Below are positions 1 through 5,844 of a DNA stretch of 5,844 nt, one piece after another. The stretch spans positions 1 through 5,844 of the forward strand of contig CANTHI010000255.1 of assembly GCA_947653505.1 (NCBI GenBank), given 5' to 3'. The stretch comes from an uncultured Eubacterium sp. GTDB lineage: Bacteria > Bacillota_A > Clostridia > Lachnospirales > Lachnospiraceae. The translations under genes and the position numbers were made by a program. Each line of letters begins with the position of its first letter. Position 1 is the first letter of the stretch. A model generated the notes under the pieces. It made no database searches. It saw only the letters and a list, made by a program, of their open reading frames with translations, and was not told the origin of the DNA.

Positions 1-2
1 GG

Positions 3-164
3 TACCACAGACTGGATGCAGAATACCTAGAGCTTCTTAACATTCTGGAAAAGTCACAGGCAGACAGGCCAACGTCTCCCATCCGGCGTCCGGATAGCCA
101 GTACGCAACACTTTTATGTAAATTGTTGCATTTCCCGCTTAAGTTCGCGCCATCCTTTGCATAG
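3..164 (+). other. Unidentified open stretch, possible gene remnant
   Basis: This reading frame is open from the window edge and runs 53 codons to a TAG at 162-164. It begins YHRLDAEYLELLNILEKSQ and ends HFPLKFAPSFA. I do not recognise the product. The complementary strand is also open, from an ATG at 178-176 to the window edge (59 codons), but no Shine-Dalgarno sequence precedes that ATG. Two open strands over so short a distance can occur by chance. The stretch may be the 3' tail of an upstream gene, a decayed mobile-element fragment, or plain intergenic DNA. It does not look like the miaB end that sometimes precedes mutS. Confidence 0.2.
81..95. repeat. Short perfect inverted repeat
   Basis: ATCCGG (81-86) and CCGGAT (90-95) form a perfect 6-base inverted repeat around the 3-base loop CGT. 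A second, weaker pair lies just downstream: GCAACA at 105-110 and TGTTGC at 124-129, with a 13-base loop. Neither is followed by a T-run, so they do not look like intrinsic terminators on the + strand. They could be part of a dispersed intergenic element or chance pairing. Confidence 0.35.
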
Positions 165-212
165 CCAGAACATAACATTTGATGCTATTAGCAACCTCTG
201 GAAAGTTTTCAA

Positions 213-241
213 TTGTTTTTTTATCCCACTTATACTATAAT
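213..241 (+). promoter_or_regulatory. Sigma-A-like promoter for the mutS-mutL operon
   Basis: A perfect TATAAT -10 box lies at 236-241. It is preceded after exactly 17 bases by TTGTTT (213-218), which keeps the TTG core of the -35 consensus. The surrounding DNA is AT-rich, unlike the coding DNA on either side. Transcription would begin near 248, giving a leader of about 48 bases before the ATG at 296. The site lies within the longest possible mutS reading frame (from 179), which argues against translation starting upstream of 296. Confidence 0.65.
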
Positions 242-280
242 ACGTTTATTGTAAAAGCAAAGGATAAATCAGAAAAGAGT

Positions 281-285
281 GAGGA
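281..285 (+). promoter_or_regulatory. Ribosome binding site deciding the mutS start
   Basis: GAGGA lies 10 bases before the ATG at 296. It is a moderate Shine-Dalgarno match with slightly long spacing. No comparable purine-rich site precedes the ATG codons at 179 and 182. Together with the promoter at 213-241 this favours 296 as the start. Confidence 0.55.
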
Positions 286-295
286 TTTCAGTAAG

Positions 296-2959
296 ATGGC
301 AGAAAACAGGACAGAAGCTACGCCGATGATGCAGCAGTATCTTAAGATTAAAGCAGACTACAAAGACTGCATTTTATTTTATCGTCTTGGCGATTTTTAC
401 GAAATGTTTTACGACGATGCAATCAAAGCTTCCAAAGAGCTGGAGCTTACGCTGACCGGAAAAAACTGTGGGCTGGAGGAACGTGCGCCGATGTGCGGGG
501 TGCCTTATCATTCGGTGGAAGGGTACCTGAACAAGCTGGTAGAAAAAGGATATAAGGTCGCGATCTGTGAACAGGTGGAGGACCCAAGACATGCCAGAGG
601 CATTGTTCACCGTGAGGTCATCCGTATCGTAACGCCTGGTACCAATACAAATATGCAGGCGCTGGATGAATCGAAAAATAATTATATTATGGCGATTGTT
701 TATCTGAACAGCCGCTACGGACTTTCTATCGCGGATGTGACGACGGGGGATTATTTTGTGACCGAAGCGGAGTCTGCGCAGAAATTGTGCGAAGAGATTC
801 ATAAATTCGCACCTTCGGAAATTATCTGCAATGAAGCTTTTTATATGAGCGGTACCGATATCGAAGAGATCTGTACCCGTTTAAATATCAGCATTTCTGC
901 GCTGGATGCGTGGTATTTTTCCGATGAGACGGCCTGTGCCACACTGCTTGGCCATTTTAAGGTCAACAGTCTGGAGGGGCTTGGATTAAAAGATTATCCG
1001 TGCGGGGCGCTGGCAGCAGGCGCGCTGCTGAAATATCTGTATGAAACGCAGAAAAACGAAATGGAGCATATGTCGGCCATCCATCCTTATACGACCGGTA
1101 TGTTTATGGTAATTGACAGCTCCACGAGGCGGAATCTGGAGCTTGTGGAGACGATGCGGGAAAAGCAGAAGCGTGGTTCCCTGCTCTGGGTGCTGGATAA
1201 GACGCGTACGGCGATGGGTGCCAGAACGCTGCGGTCGTATGTGGAGCAGCCGTTAATCGAACGGAGTGAAATCGAACGCCGTTATGATGCGATAGAGGAG
1301 CTGAACAGCAGTCTGATCGACCGGGAAGAGCTGCGCGAATATCTGCGGCCGATCCATGATCTGGAGCGGCTGATTACGCGTGTGACTTACCAGACGGCGA
1401 ATCCAAGAGATCTGCTTGCGCTTAGCAGTTCGGTAAAAATGATTGCCCCGCTGAAAAAGATACTGGCGGAGTTTCACAGTCCGCTGCTGGTGCAGACACA
1501 GGAGGAGATGGATGCGCTGGAGGATATTCATGCGCTGATTGACGCGGCGATCGAAGAGGATGCGCCGGTTTCCGTGCGGGAAGGCGGGATGATAAAAACC
1601 GGTTTTAAGGAAGATATTGACAAGCTGCGGGAAGCGCGTACAAATGGAAAAACATGGCTTGCGGATATTGAAAAGCAGGAGCGGGAAGAGACGGGGATAA
1701 AAAATTTAAAAATCAAGCACAACAAAGTATTCGGTTATTATCTGGAAGTGACCAATTCGTATAAAAACCTCGTCCCGCCGCATTATGTGCGCAGACAGAC
1801 GCTGGCCAATGCCGAACGCTATATTACGCCAAAGCTCAAGGAGCTGGAGGATATGATTTTGGGCGCGGAGGATAAGCTGGTTGTACTCGAATACGATTAT
1901 TTCTGCGAGATCCGGAAGACGATCGCCGATCAGGTCGTACGCATTCAGCAGACCGCAAAGGCGGTTGCCGTTTTAGACGTGCTTGTGTCACTGGCCGTCG
2001 TGGCGGAAGAAAATCATTACTGTCGTCCGCAGCTGAATGAAGAAGGCAGGATTGATATCCGCGAGGGCAGACATCCGGTCGTGGAAAAGATGATCAGCCA
2101 CGAGATGTTTATTACGAACGATACTTATCTGGACAATGCAGGCAGCCGGATTTCTATTATTACAGGTCCGAATATGGCAGGAAAATCCACGTATATGCGA
2201 CAGACCGCGCTGATTGTCATGCTGGCGCAGATGGGCAGCTTTGTTCCGGCAAAATCAGCGGAGATCGGACTGGTAGACCGTGTGTTTACAAGAGTCGGTG
2301 CGTCGGATGATCTGGCAGGCGGGCAGAGTACGTTTATGGTGGAGATGAATGAGGTTGCCAATATTTTGCGCAACGCGACGGACAAAAGCCTGCTGATTCT
2401 GGATGAGATCGGACGGGGGACCAGTACCTTTGACGGACTGAGCATTGCGTGGGCTGTTGTCGAGCACATCTCCAATCCAAATCTGCTTGGGGCCAAGACG
2501 CTGTTTGCCACACACTACCATGAGCTGACCGAGCTGGAAGGAAAGCTTGATAATGTCAACAATTACTGTATCGCGGTCAAGGAAAAAGGAGACGACATTG
2601 TATTTTTGCGTAAAATCGTAAAAGGCGGCGCGGATAAAAGCTATGGTATTCAGGTGGCAAAGCTTGCCGGCGTACCGGAGAGCGTCATTGCGCGTGCAAA
2701 GGAGATCGTGGAAGAGCTGAGCGCGAATGACATTACAGAGATTACAAGAAATCTGACCGTAAAAAAAGCATCCGCAAAGCAGGGGAAAAAGAAAACCTCT
2801 AAAAATACGGTGGATCTGGAACAGATCTCTTTGTTTGATACGGTAAAGGACGATGTGATTATAGAAGAGCTGAGAACGCTTGATATCAGCTCCCTGACGC
2901 CGCTGGATGCGTTAAACAAGTTAAACGAGCTGCAGAATAAAATAAAAAACCGCTGGTAA
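296..2959 (+). CDS. mutS: DNA mismatch repair protein MutS
   Basis: MutS is the cytoplasmic mismatch sensor. It binds mispairs and small insertion/deletion loops, then acts as an ATP-driven sliding clamp that recruits MutL. The 887-residue product matches the usual MutS1 length of about 850-880. The mismatch-wedge F-x-E motif is at 34-36 (GDFYEMF). The ABC-type ATPase has Walker A GPNMAGKST at 624-632, a signature region STFMVEM at 678-684, Walker B with D703 and E704 (LLILDEIGRGTST), and the His-loop H740 (FATHYHEL). A lysine-rich linker at about 821-838 leads to a beta-clamp-binding motif QISLF at 843-847, then a C-terminal helical tail. I chose ATG 296 because it opens the conserved MAENRTEATPMMQQY-type start and lies behind a promoter and a Shine-Dalgarno site. 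A frame extension to 179 adds 39 residues unlike MutS. The last 37 bases are repeated imperfectly just after the stop. No key residue is missing. Confidence 0.98.
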   Translation: MAENRTEATPMMQQYLKIKADYKDCILFYRLGDFYEMFYDDAIKASKELELTLTGKNCGLEERAPMCGVPYHSVEGYLNKLVEKGYKVAICEQVEDPRHARGIVHREVIRIVTPGTNTNMQALDESKNNYIMAIVYLNSRYGLSIADVTTGDYFVTEAESAQKLCEEIHKFAPSEIICNEAFYMSGTDIEEICTRLNISISALDAWYFSDETACATLLGHFKVNSLEGLGLKDYPCGALAAGALLKYLYETQKNEMEHMSAIHPYTTGMFMVIDSSTRRNLELVETMREKQKRGSLLWVLDKTRTAMGARTLRSYVEQPLIERSEIERRYDAIEELNSSLIDREELREYLRPIHDLERLITRVTYQTANPRDLLALSSSVKMIAPLKKILAEFHSPLLVQTQEEMDALEDIHALIDAAIEEDAPVSVREGGMIKTGFKEDIDKLREARTNGKTWLADIEKQEREETGIKNLKIKHNKVFGYYLEVTNSYKNLVPPHYVRRQTLANAERYITPKLKELEDMILGAEDKLVVLEYDYFCEIRKTIADQVVRIQQTAKAVAVLDVLVSLAVVAEENHYCRPQLNEEGRIDIREGRHPVVEKMISHEMFITNDTYLDNAGSRISIITGPNMAGKSTYMRQTALIVMLAQMGSFVPAKSAEIGLVDRVFTRVGASDDLAGGQSTFMVEMNEVANILRNATDKSLLILDEIGRGTSTFDGLSIAWAVVEHISNPNLLGAKTLFATHYHELTELEGKLDNVNNYCIAVKEKGDDIVFLRKIVKGGADKSYGIQVAKLAGVPESVIARAKEIVEELSANDITEITRNLTVKKASAKQGKKKTSKNTVDLEQISLFDTVKDDVIIEELRTLDISSLTPLDALNKLNELQNKIKNRW

Positions 2960-2997
2960 AAAACGGGCTGCAGAATAACATAAAAAATAACTGGTAA
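2923..2997 (+). repeat. Imperfect tandem duplication of the mutS 3' end
   Basis: Bases 2923-2959, the mutS tail including its TAA, recur at 2961-2997 with 32 of 37 positions identical. The five differences are at 2966, 2979 and 2988-2990. The offset is 38 bases, so the second copy sits in another frame. Read in that frame it gives NGLQNNIKNNW and a TAA, against NELQNKIKNRW and TAA in the gene. The second copy follows the mutS stop and is not translated as part of MutS. The likely origin is a tandem duplication that has since drifted. Confidence 0.85.
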
Positions 2998-3002
2998 GAT
3001 AC

Positions 3003-3036
3003 CGGAGCGTGTCTGAAAATGTTTTTTAACGCTCTG
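3003..3036 (+). other. Weak stem-loop upstream of mutL
   Basis: GAGCGT (3005-3010) pairs with ACGCTC (3029-3034). A G-U pair and a C-G pair extend the base of the stem to 3003-3036, giving about 8 pairs around an 18-base loop that contains a T6 run. There is no T-run after the stem, so it is not an intrinsic terminator. It ends 4 bases before the mutL Shine-Dalgarno site and might modulate mutL translation or mRNA stability, but the long loop makes chance pairing quite possible. Confidence 0.25.
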
Positions 3037-3040
3037 ATAC

Positions 3041-3046
3041 AGGAGG
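3041..3046 (+). promoter_or_regulatory. Strong ribosome binding site of mutL
   Basis: A full AGGAGG lies 7 bases before the ATG at 3054. This is the best Shine-Dalgarno match in the window, better than that of mutS, and it fixes the mutL start. MutL can therefore be initiated independently rather than by coupling to mutS, whose stop is 94 bases upstream. Confidence 0.85.
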
Positions 3047-3053
3047 AATCGGG

Positions 3054-5192
3054 ATGCCTGAGATACAGATTTTAGATGACAAAACGATCGATCAGATCGC
3101 GGCCGGAGAAGTCGTGGAACGGCCTTCCTCGGTTGTCAAAGAGCTGGTAGAAAATGCCGTTGACGCGGGAGCCACTGCGATTACGATAGAGATTAAGGAC
3201 GGTGGTATTTCTCTGATCCGTATTACGGACAACGGGCAGGGTATTCCGCATCATGAGGTGGCGAAAGCGTTTTTGCGGCATGCAACGAGCAAGCTGCGGC
3301 ATATGGAAGATCTGCTTACGATTTCATCCCTCGGCTTTCGTGGGGAAGCATTGTCCAGTATCGCTGCCGTCGCACAGGTAGAGCTGATTACAAAGACAGC
3401 GTCTGAGATATCCGGGACAAAATATCAGATTGAAGGGTCAAAGGAAATCAGTCTGGAAGAAATCGGCGCGCCGGAAGGTACGACCTTTCTTGTACGAAAC
3501 CTGTTTTTTAATACACCGGCGCGGCGCAAATTTTTAAAATCTGCCCAGACAGAGGCTTCCTATATCAGCACACTGGCAGAACGGCTGGCGCTTTCCCATC
3601 CGGATATTTCGTTCCAGCTGATTGTGAATAACCAGCCAAAGCTGCATACAAACGGAAATACAAAGCTTAAGGATATTATCTATCATATTTTTGGCAGGGA
3701 CATTGCCGCGGGTGTGCTGCCGGTTCATGCGCAGTGTGAGCAGTTTACGGCTGTCGGGTTTGTGGGCAAACCGTTTATTGCAAGGGGAAACCGCAACTTT
3801 GAGATTTATTTTATCAATGGACGCTATATCAAAAGCCCGCTGATTACAAAATGTATTGAGGATGCTTACAAGCCTTTTTTGATGAAACACCAGTATCCGT
3901 TTACGGTCCTGCATATCCGGATGGAGCCTGGGCTAATTGATGTGAACGTCCATCCGGCCAAAATGGAAATCCGGTTCCGCCAGAGCGAGCAGATTTATGA
4001 ACAGCTGATGAAAGCGCTGCGTGGCGCGCTGGAGCAAAAAGATCTGATTCCACAGGTTCCGCCGGACGGGGAATCCTCCCGCAAAAAATCCGCACCGGAA
4101 TCCACGGCGCGCAGACCGGAGCCGTTTGAAAAAAAACGTCTGGAAGCGATTGCCGCGTCAGTCAGAAAAGACAGCCCGTATGAACGCAAATATGCTGCGC
4201 AGCCGAAGCCGCATTCCACAGAGCAGCAATTATCCGGCCAGCCGCAGCAGCCGGAAACACTGGCAGAAATACTGCATCCAGAACACGGTGAAACCGACTC
4301 GGGGACATACATTCCACAGCAAAGCAGCGCTCCGGCAATGAAAGCGGATTCACAGCCGGATGCGTCAGCATCAGGTATGTACCATCAGCAGCAGGACAGC
4401 ATTCTGCCAGAAACACGAAATCCGCAGATGGAAAACGCAGAATCCGATGCAGATCCGATGCAGCCACAGGCTTCTGATCCGGATGCAAAGACCAGCCCGT
4501 CCGGTACGCAGGAGCATACAAAGACCCGCTATGACCAGCCATCCAGCAGCGGTTATGAGCAGCTTACCCTTGCGGAAAGCAGCGGCTATGCGGATTTTAT
4601 ACAGGAAGCAAAGCGGCGCAATTACCGGATCATCGGCCAGCTGTTTGACACATACTGGCTTGTTGAGGTTTGCAATGAGCTGTTTATTATTGATCAGCAC
4701 GCTGCGCATGAAAAAGTATTGTATGAAAAAATGATGCAGCAGTTTGCGGAGCATGAGGTGATTTCCCAGCAGATCAGTCCGCCTGTCATTATTACGATGA
4801 CGATGCAGGAGCAGGAGTTGTTTGAAAATTTTAAAGATGATTTTGTGAACGCCGGCTTTGAAGTAAATTCCTTTGGGGGCAGGGAATATGCGATCTGTGC
4901 GGTGCCTGCAAATCTGTACAGCCTGAATCAGAAGGAGCTGTTTTTGGAAATGCTGGATGGATTGTCGCGGGATACCGGACATACGACGCCGGAGCTGATT
5001 CTTCAAAAAATCGCTTCCATGTCATGTAAAGCGGCAGTAAAGGGCAGCCAGCAGCTGTCGGGTCAGGAGGCAGAGCATCTTCTTTCGGATCTGCTGGAGC
5101 TTGAAAATCCCTACCACTGTCCGCATGGCAGGCCGACGATTATTGCGATGTCAAAGGCTCAGATCGAAAAAAAATTTAAACGTATTGTATAA
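3054..5192 (+). CDS. mutL: DNA mismatch repair endonuclease MutL
   Basis: MutL is recruited by MutS and, in bacteria without MutH, nicks the newly made strand itself. The product has 712 residues. The N-terminal GHKL ATPase shows E30 and N34 in KELVENAVDAGA, the D59-N-G-x-G loop (DNGQGI), GFRGEAL at 94-100, and the EGTTFLVRNLFFNTPARRKF segment at 141-160. A long Q/S/P-rich linker spans about 335-510. The C-terminal domain begins with GQLFDTYWL (528-536) and carries the metal-binding endonuclease motif DQHA-x2-E-x4-E at 547-558, SCKAAVK at 657-663, CPHGRP at 689-694 and the terminal FKR at 708-710. All nuclease motifs are present, so this is an active-type endonuclease MutL. The linker makes the protein longer than B. 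subtilis or E. coli MutL (about 615-630). It shares a transcript with mutS, and the next gene begins 13 bases after its stop. Confidence 0.98.
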   Translation: MPEIQILDDKTIDQIAAGEVVERPSSVVKELVENAVDAGATAITIEIKDGGISLIRITDNGQGIPHHEVAKAFLRHATSKLRHMEDLLTISSLGFRGEALSSIAAVAQVELITKTASEISGTKYQIEGSKEISLEEIGAPEGTTFLVRNLFFNTPARRKFLKSAQTEASYISTLAERLALSHPDISFQLIVNNQPKLHTNGNTKLKDIIYHIFGRDIAAGVLPVHAQCEQFTAVGFVGKPFIARGNRNFEIYFINGRYIKSPLITKCIEDAYKPFLMKHQYPFTVLHIRMEPGLIDVNVHPAKMEIRFRQSEQIYEQLMKALRGALEQKDLIPQVPPDGESSRKKSAPESTARRPEPFEKKRLEAIAASVRKDSPYERKYAAQPKPHSTEQQLSGQPQQPETLAEILHPEHGETDSGTYIPQQSSAPAMKADSQPDASASGMYHQQQDSILPETRNPQMENAESDADPMQPQASDPDAKTSPSGTQEHTKTRYDQPSSSGYEQLTLAESSGYADFIQEAKRRNYRIIGQLFDTYWLVEVCNELFIIDQHAAHEKVLYEKMMQQFAEHEVISQQISPPVIITMTMQEQELFENFKDDFVNAGFEVNSFGGREYAICAVPANLYSLNQKELFLEMLDGLSRDTGHTTPELILQKIASMSCKAAVKGSQQLSGQEAEHLLSDLLELENPYHCPHGRPTIIAMSKAQIEKKFKRIV

Positions 5193-5198
5193 AGGGAG
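5193..5198 (+). promoter_or_regulatory. Ribosome binding site of the ATPase-like gene
   Basis: AGGGAG directly follows the mutL TAA (5190-5192) and lies 7 bases before the ATG at 5206. It selects 5206 over an upstream in-frame TTG at 5101 inside mutL. The tight spacing suggests that the gene is co-transcribed, and probably translationally coupled, with mutL. Confidence 0.75.
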
Positions 5199-5205
5199 AA
5201 TAGCA

Positions 5206-5820
5206 ATGGCACGAACGGTCGGATTAGGGATTCAGGATTTTAAAAAGATCATCGAACATGATTATTTTTATATTGACAAATCCATGCTGATCAGAGAGTG
5301 GTGGGAAAGCGGGGATGATGTAACGCTGATTACGCGCCCGCGCAGGTTTGGTAAGACGCTTTCGTTAAGTATGCTGGAATATTTTTTTTCTGTGAAATAT
5401 AAAGACCAGAAGCAGCTGTTTGAAAATCTAAAGATCTGGCAGGAAGAAGCGTACCGCGGCCTTCAGGGGACGTATCCGCTTATCAGCCTTTCGTTTGCCA
5501 GCGTAAAAGAGACGAATTTTGACAATGCCCGTGCGAAAATCTGCCAGCTGATCGCAAGTGAATATGCCAGAACTGTCTGGCTGCTGGAAGGAAATCTGCT
5601 GTCAGAGCAGGAAAAAGACACGTTCCGGCGGAAAACATTTGCCATGAATGATGTGGATGCGGCACTGTCTTTAAACCAGCTGTCTGAATATCTGAGCCGT
5701 TATTATGGGAAAAAGGTTATTTTTCTGCTGGATGAATATGACACTCCCATGCAGGAGGCTTATGTATATGGGTACTGGCAGGAGCTGATGGCGTATGTTA
5801 TTCTGAAAAAGATTTTATAG
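5206..5820 (+). CDS. AAA-ATPase-like protein, 3'-truncated
   Basis: The 204-residue product matches the N-terminal part of a large family in gut Clostridia and Bacteroidetes. Its members pair an AAA-ATPase-like domain (PF09820 type) with a C-terminal PD-(D/E)XK nuclease-like domain (PF08011 type) and usually exceed 500 residues. Their cellular role is not established. Visible features are the opening GIQDFKKIIEHDYFYIDKS (8-26), a Walker A-like RPRRFGKTLSLSML at 44-57 with K50 and T51, and Walker B VIFLLDEYD at 171-179 with D176 and E177, followed by TPMQEAYVYGYWQEL (180-194). Family resemblance ends near residue 197. The frame then runs through seven unrelated residues to a TAG at 5818-5820, so the sensor region and the nuclease domain are absent. 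There is no signal peptide or membrane segment. The start is set by AGGGAG at 5193-5198. This is probably a broken gene; a frameshift or a recombination junction near 5797 would explain it. Confidence 0.8.
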   Translation: MARTVGLGIQDFKKIIEHDYFYIDKSMLIREWWESGDDVTLITRPRRFGKTLSLSMLEYFFSVKYKDQKQLFENLKIWQEEAYRGLQGTYPLISLSFASVKETNFDNARAKICQLIASEYARTVWLLEGNLLSEQEKDTFRRKTFAMNDVDAALSLNQLSEYLSRYYGKKVIFLLDEYDTPMQEAYVYGYWQELMAYVILKKIL

Positions 5821-5844
5821 ATTATTTGAATCAATATATTTGCA
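5742..5844 (+). other. Alternative frame open to the window end, possible junction
   Basis: Downstream of a TGA at 5739-5741, the frame with codons starting at 5742 stays open to the edge. Its last part reads DGVCYSEKDFIDYLNQY (5787-5837), which looks protein-like but which I cannot assign. The 54 bases from 5791 are only about 22% GC (12 of 54), against roughly half in the rest of the window. This fits a join to AT-rich DNA of another origin, perhaps the inside of a different gene whose 5' part is missing here. Confidence 0.3.

Noticed and set aside
1..6. GGTACC at the very first bases as a sign of a cloned fragment edge
   Set aside because: The same hexamer occurs again inside mutS (near 637 and 851), so its presence at the edge may be chance; the other end shows no matching site.
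179..295. N-terminal extension of mutS from the ATG at 179
   Set aside because: The 39 residues do not resemble MutS, no Shine-Dalgarno site precedes the ATG, and the best promoter lies downstream of it.
374..2919. Several minus-strand frames opposite mutS
   Set aside because: The + strand codes for an intact, highly conserved MutS throughout, and none of the antisense products shows a recognisable motif.
3003..3036. Intrinsic terminator between mutS and mutL
   Set aside because: The stem is short, the loop is 18 bases, and the T-run is inside the loop rather than after the stem.
4126..4734. Two + strand frames of 71 and 124 codons inside mutL
   Set aside because: They overlap the low-complexity linker and the start of the endonuclease domain in another frame. 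Their residue composition is that of a shifted frame, with many Arg, Ser and Gln.
4371..5006. Minus-strand open frame of 211 codons opposite mutL
   Set aside because: It lies wholly antisense to conserved mutL coding sequence, its product is an odd Arg/Leu/His mix, and I recognise no domain. It is a shadow frame.
5101..5205. TTG-initiated extension of the ATPase-like gene into mutL
   Set aside because: It overlaps the conserved CPHGRP end of mutL, and the ATG at 5206 has a well-placed ribosome site and the family's usual N-terminus.
1..5844. CRISPR arrays, tRNA or rRNA genes
   Set aside because: I saw no regularly spaced repeats and no tRNA-like or rRNA-like segments; almost all of the window is protein-coding.

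Overview
The window carries a Firmicutes-type DNA mismatch-repair operon, mutS followed by mutL, with the 5' part of an AAA-ATPase-like gene close behind mutL. All three genes are on the + strand. Several features point to a Clostridia member, most likely Lachnospiraceae. Base composition is roughly half GC. The Shine-Dalgarno sites in front of mutL and the ATPase gene are purine-rich. MutS ends in a beta-clamp motif, and MutL is the endonuclease type (DQHA-x2-E-x4-E) found in bacteria without MutH. The lineage call is inference from general appearance; no database search was possible.

Layout. Bases 1-178 hold no gene I can identify; both strands are open there, and there are two short inverted repeats. 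A sigma-A-like promoter (213-241) lies just before mutS and inside the longest possible mutS reading frame, so translation should start at 296. mutS (296-2959) is full length and intact by motif. The 94-base gap to mutL begins with an imperfect copy of the last 37 bases of mutS, followed by a weak stem-loop and a strong ribosome binding site. mutL (3054-5192) is intact, with a long Q/S/P-rich linker. After 13 bases the ATPase-like gene starts (5206). It carries its Walker A and Walker B motifs but stops at 5820 after 204 codons, well short of its family. The last ~50 bases are strikingly AT-rich.

How the genes work together. MutS recognises mispairs and small loops, and uses its C-terminal clamp motif to reach the replication clamp. 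MutL is recruited by MutS and nicks the new strand. The promoter, the spacing and the lack of a recognisable terminator suggest one transcript from mutS through mutL into the ATPase gene. The ATPase-like gene is not a known repair partner. In Clostridium and relatives mutL is often followed by miaA, so its presence here looks like an insertion or rearrangement. The strongest leads are the decaying duplicate of the mutS 3' end and the abrupt end of the ATPase homology at about 5797, where composition and reading frame both change. I did not find a convincing new biological system.
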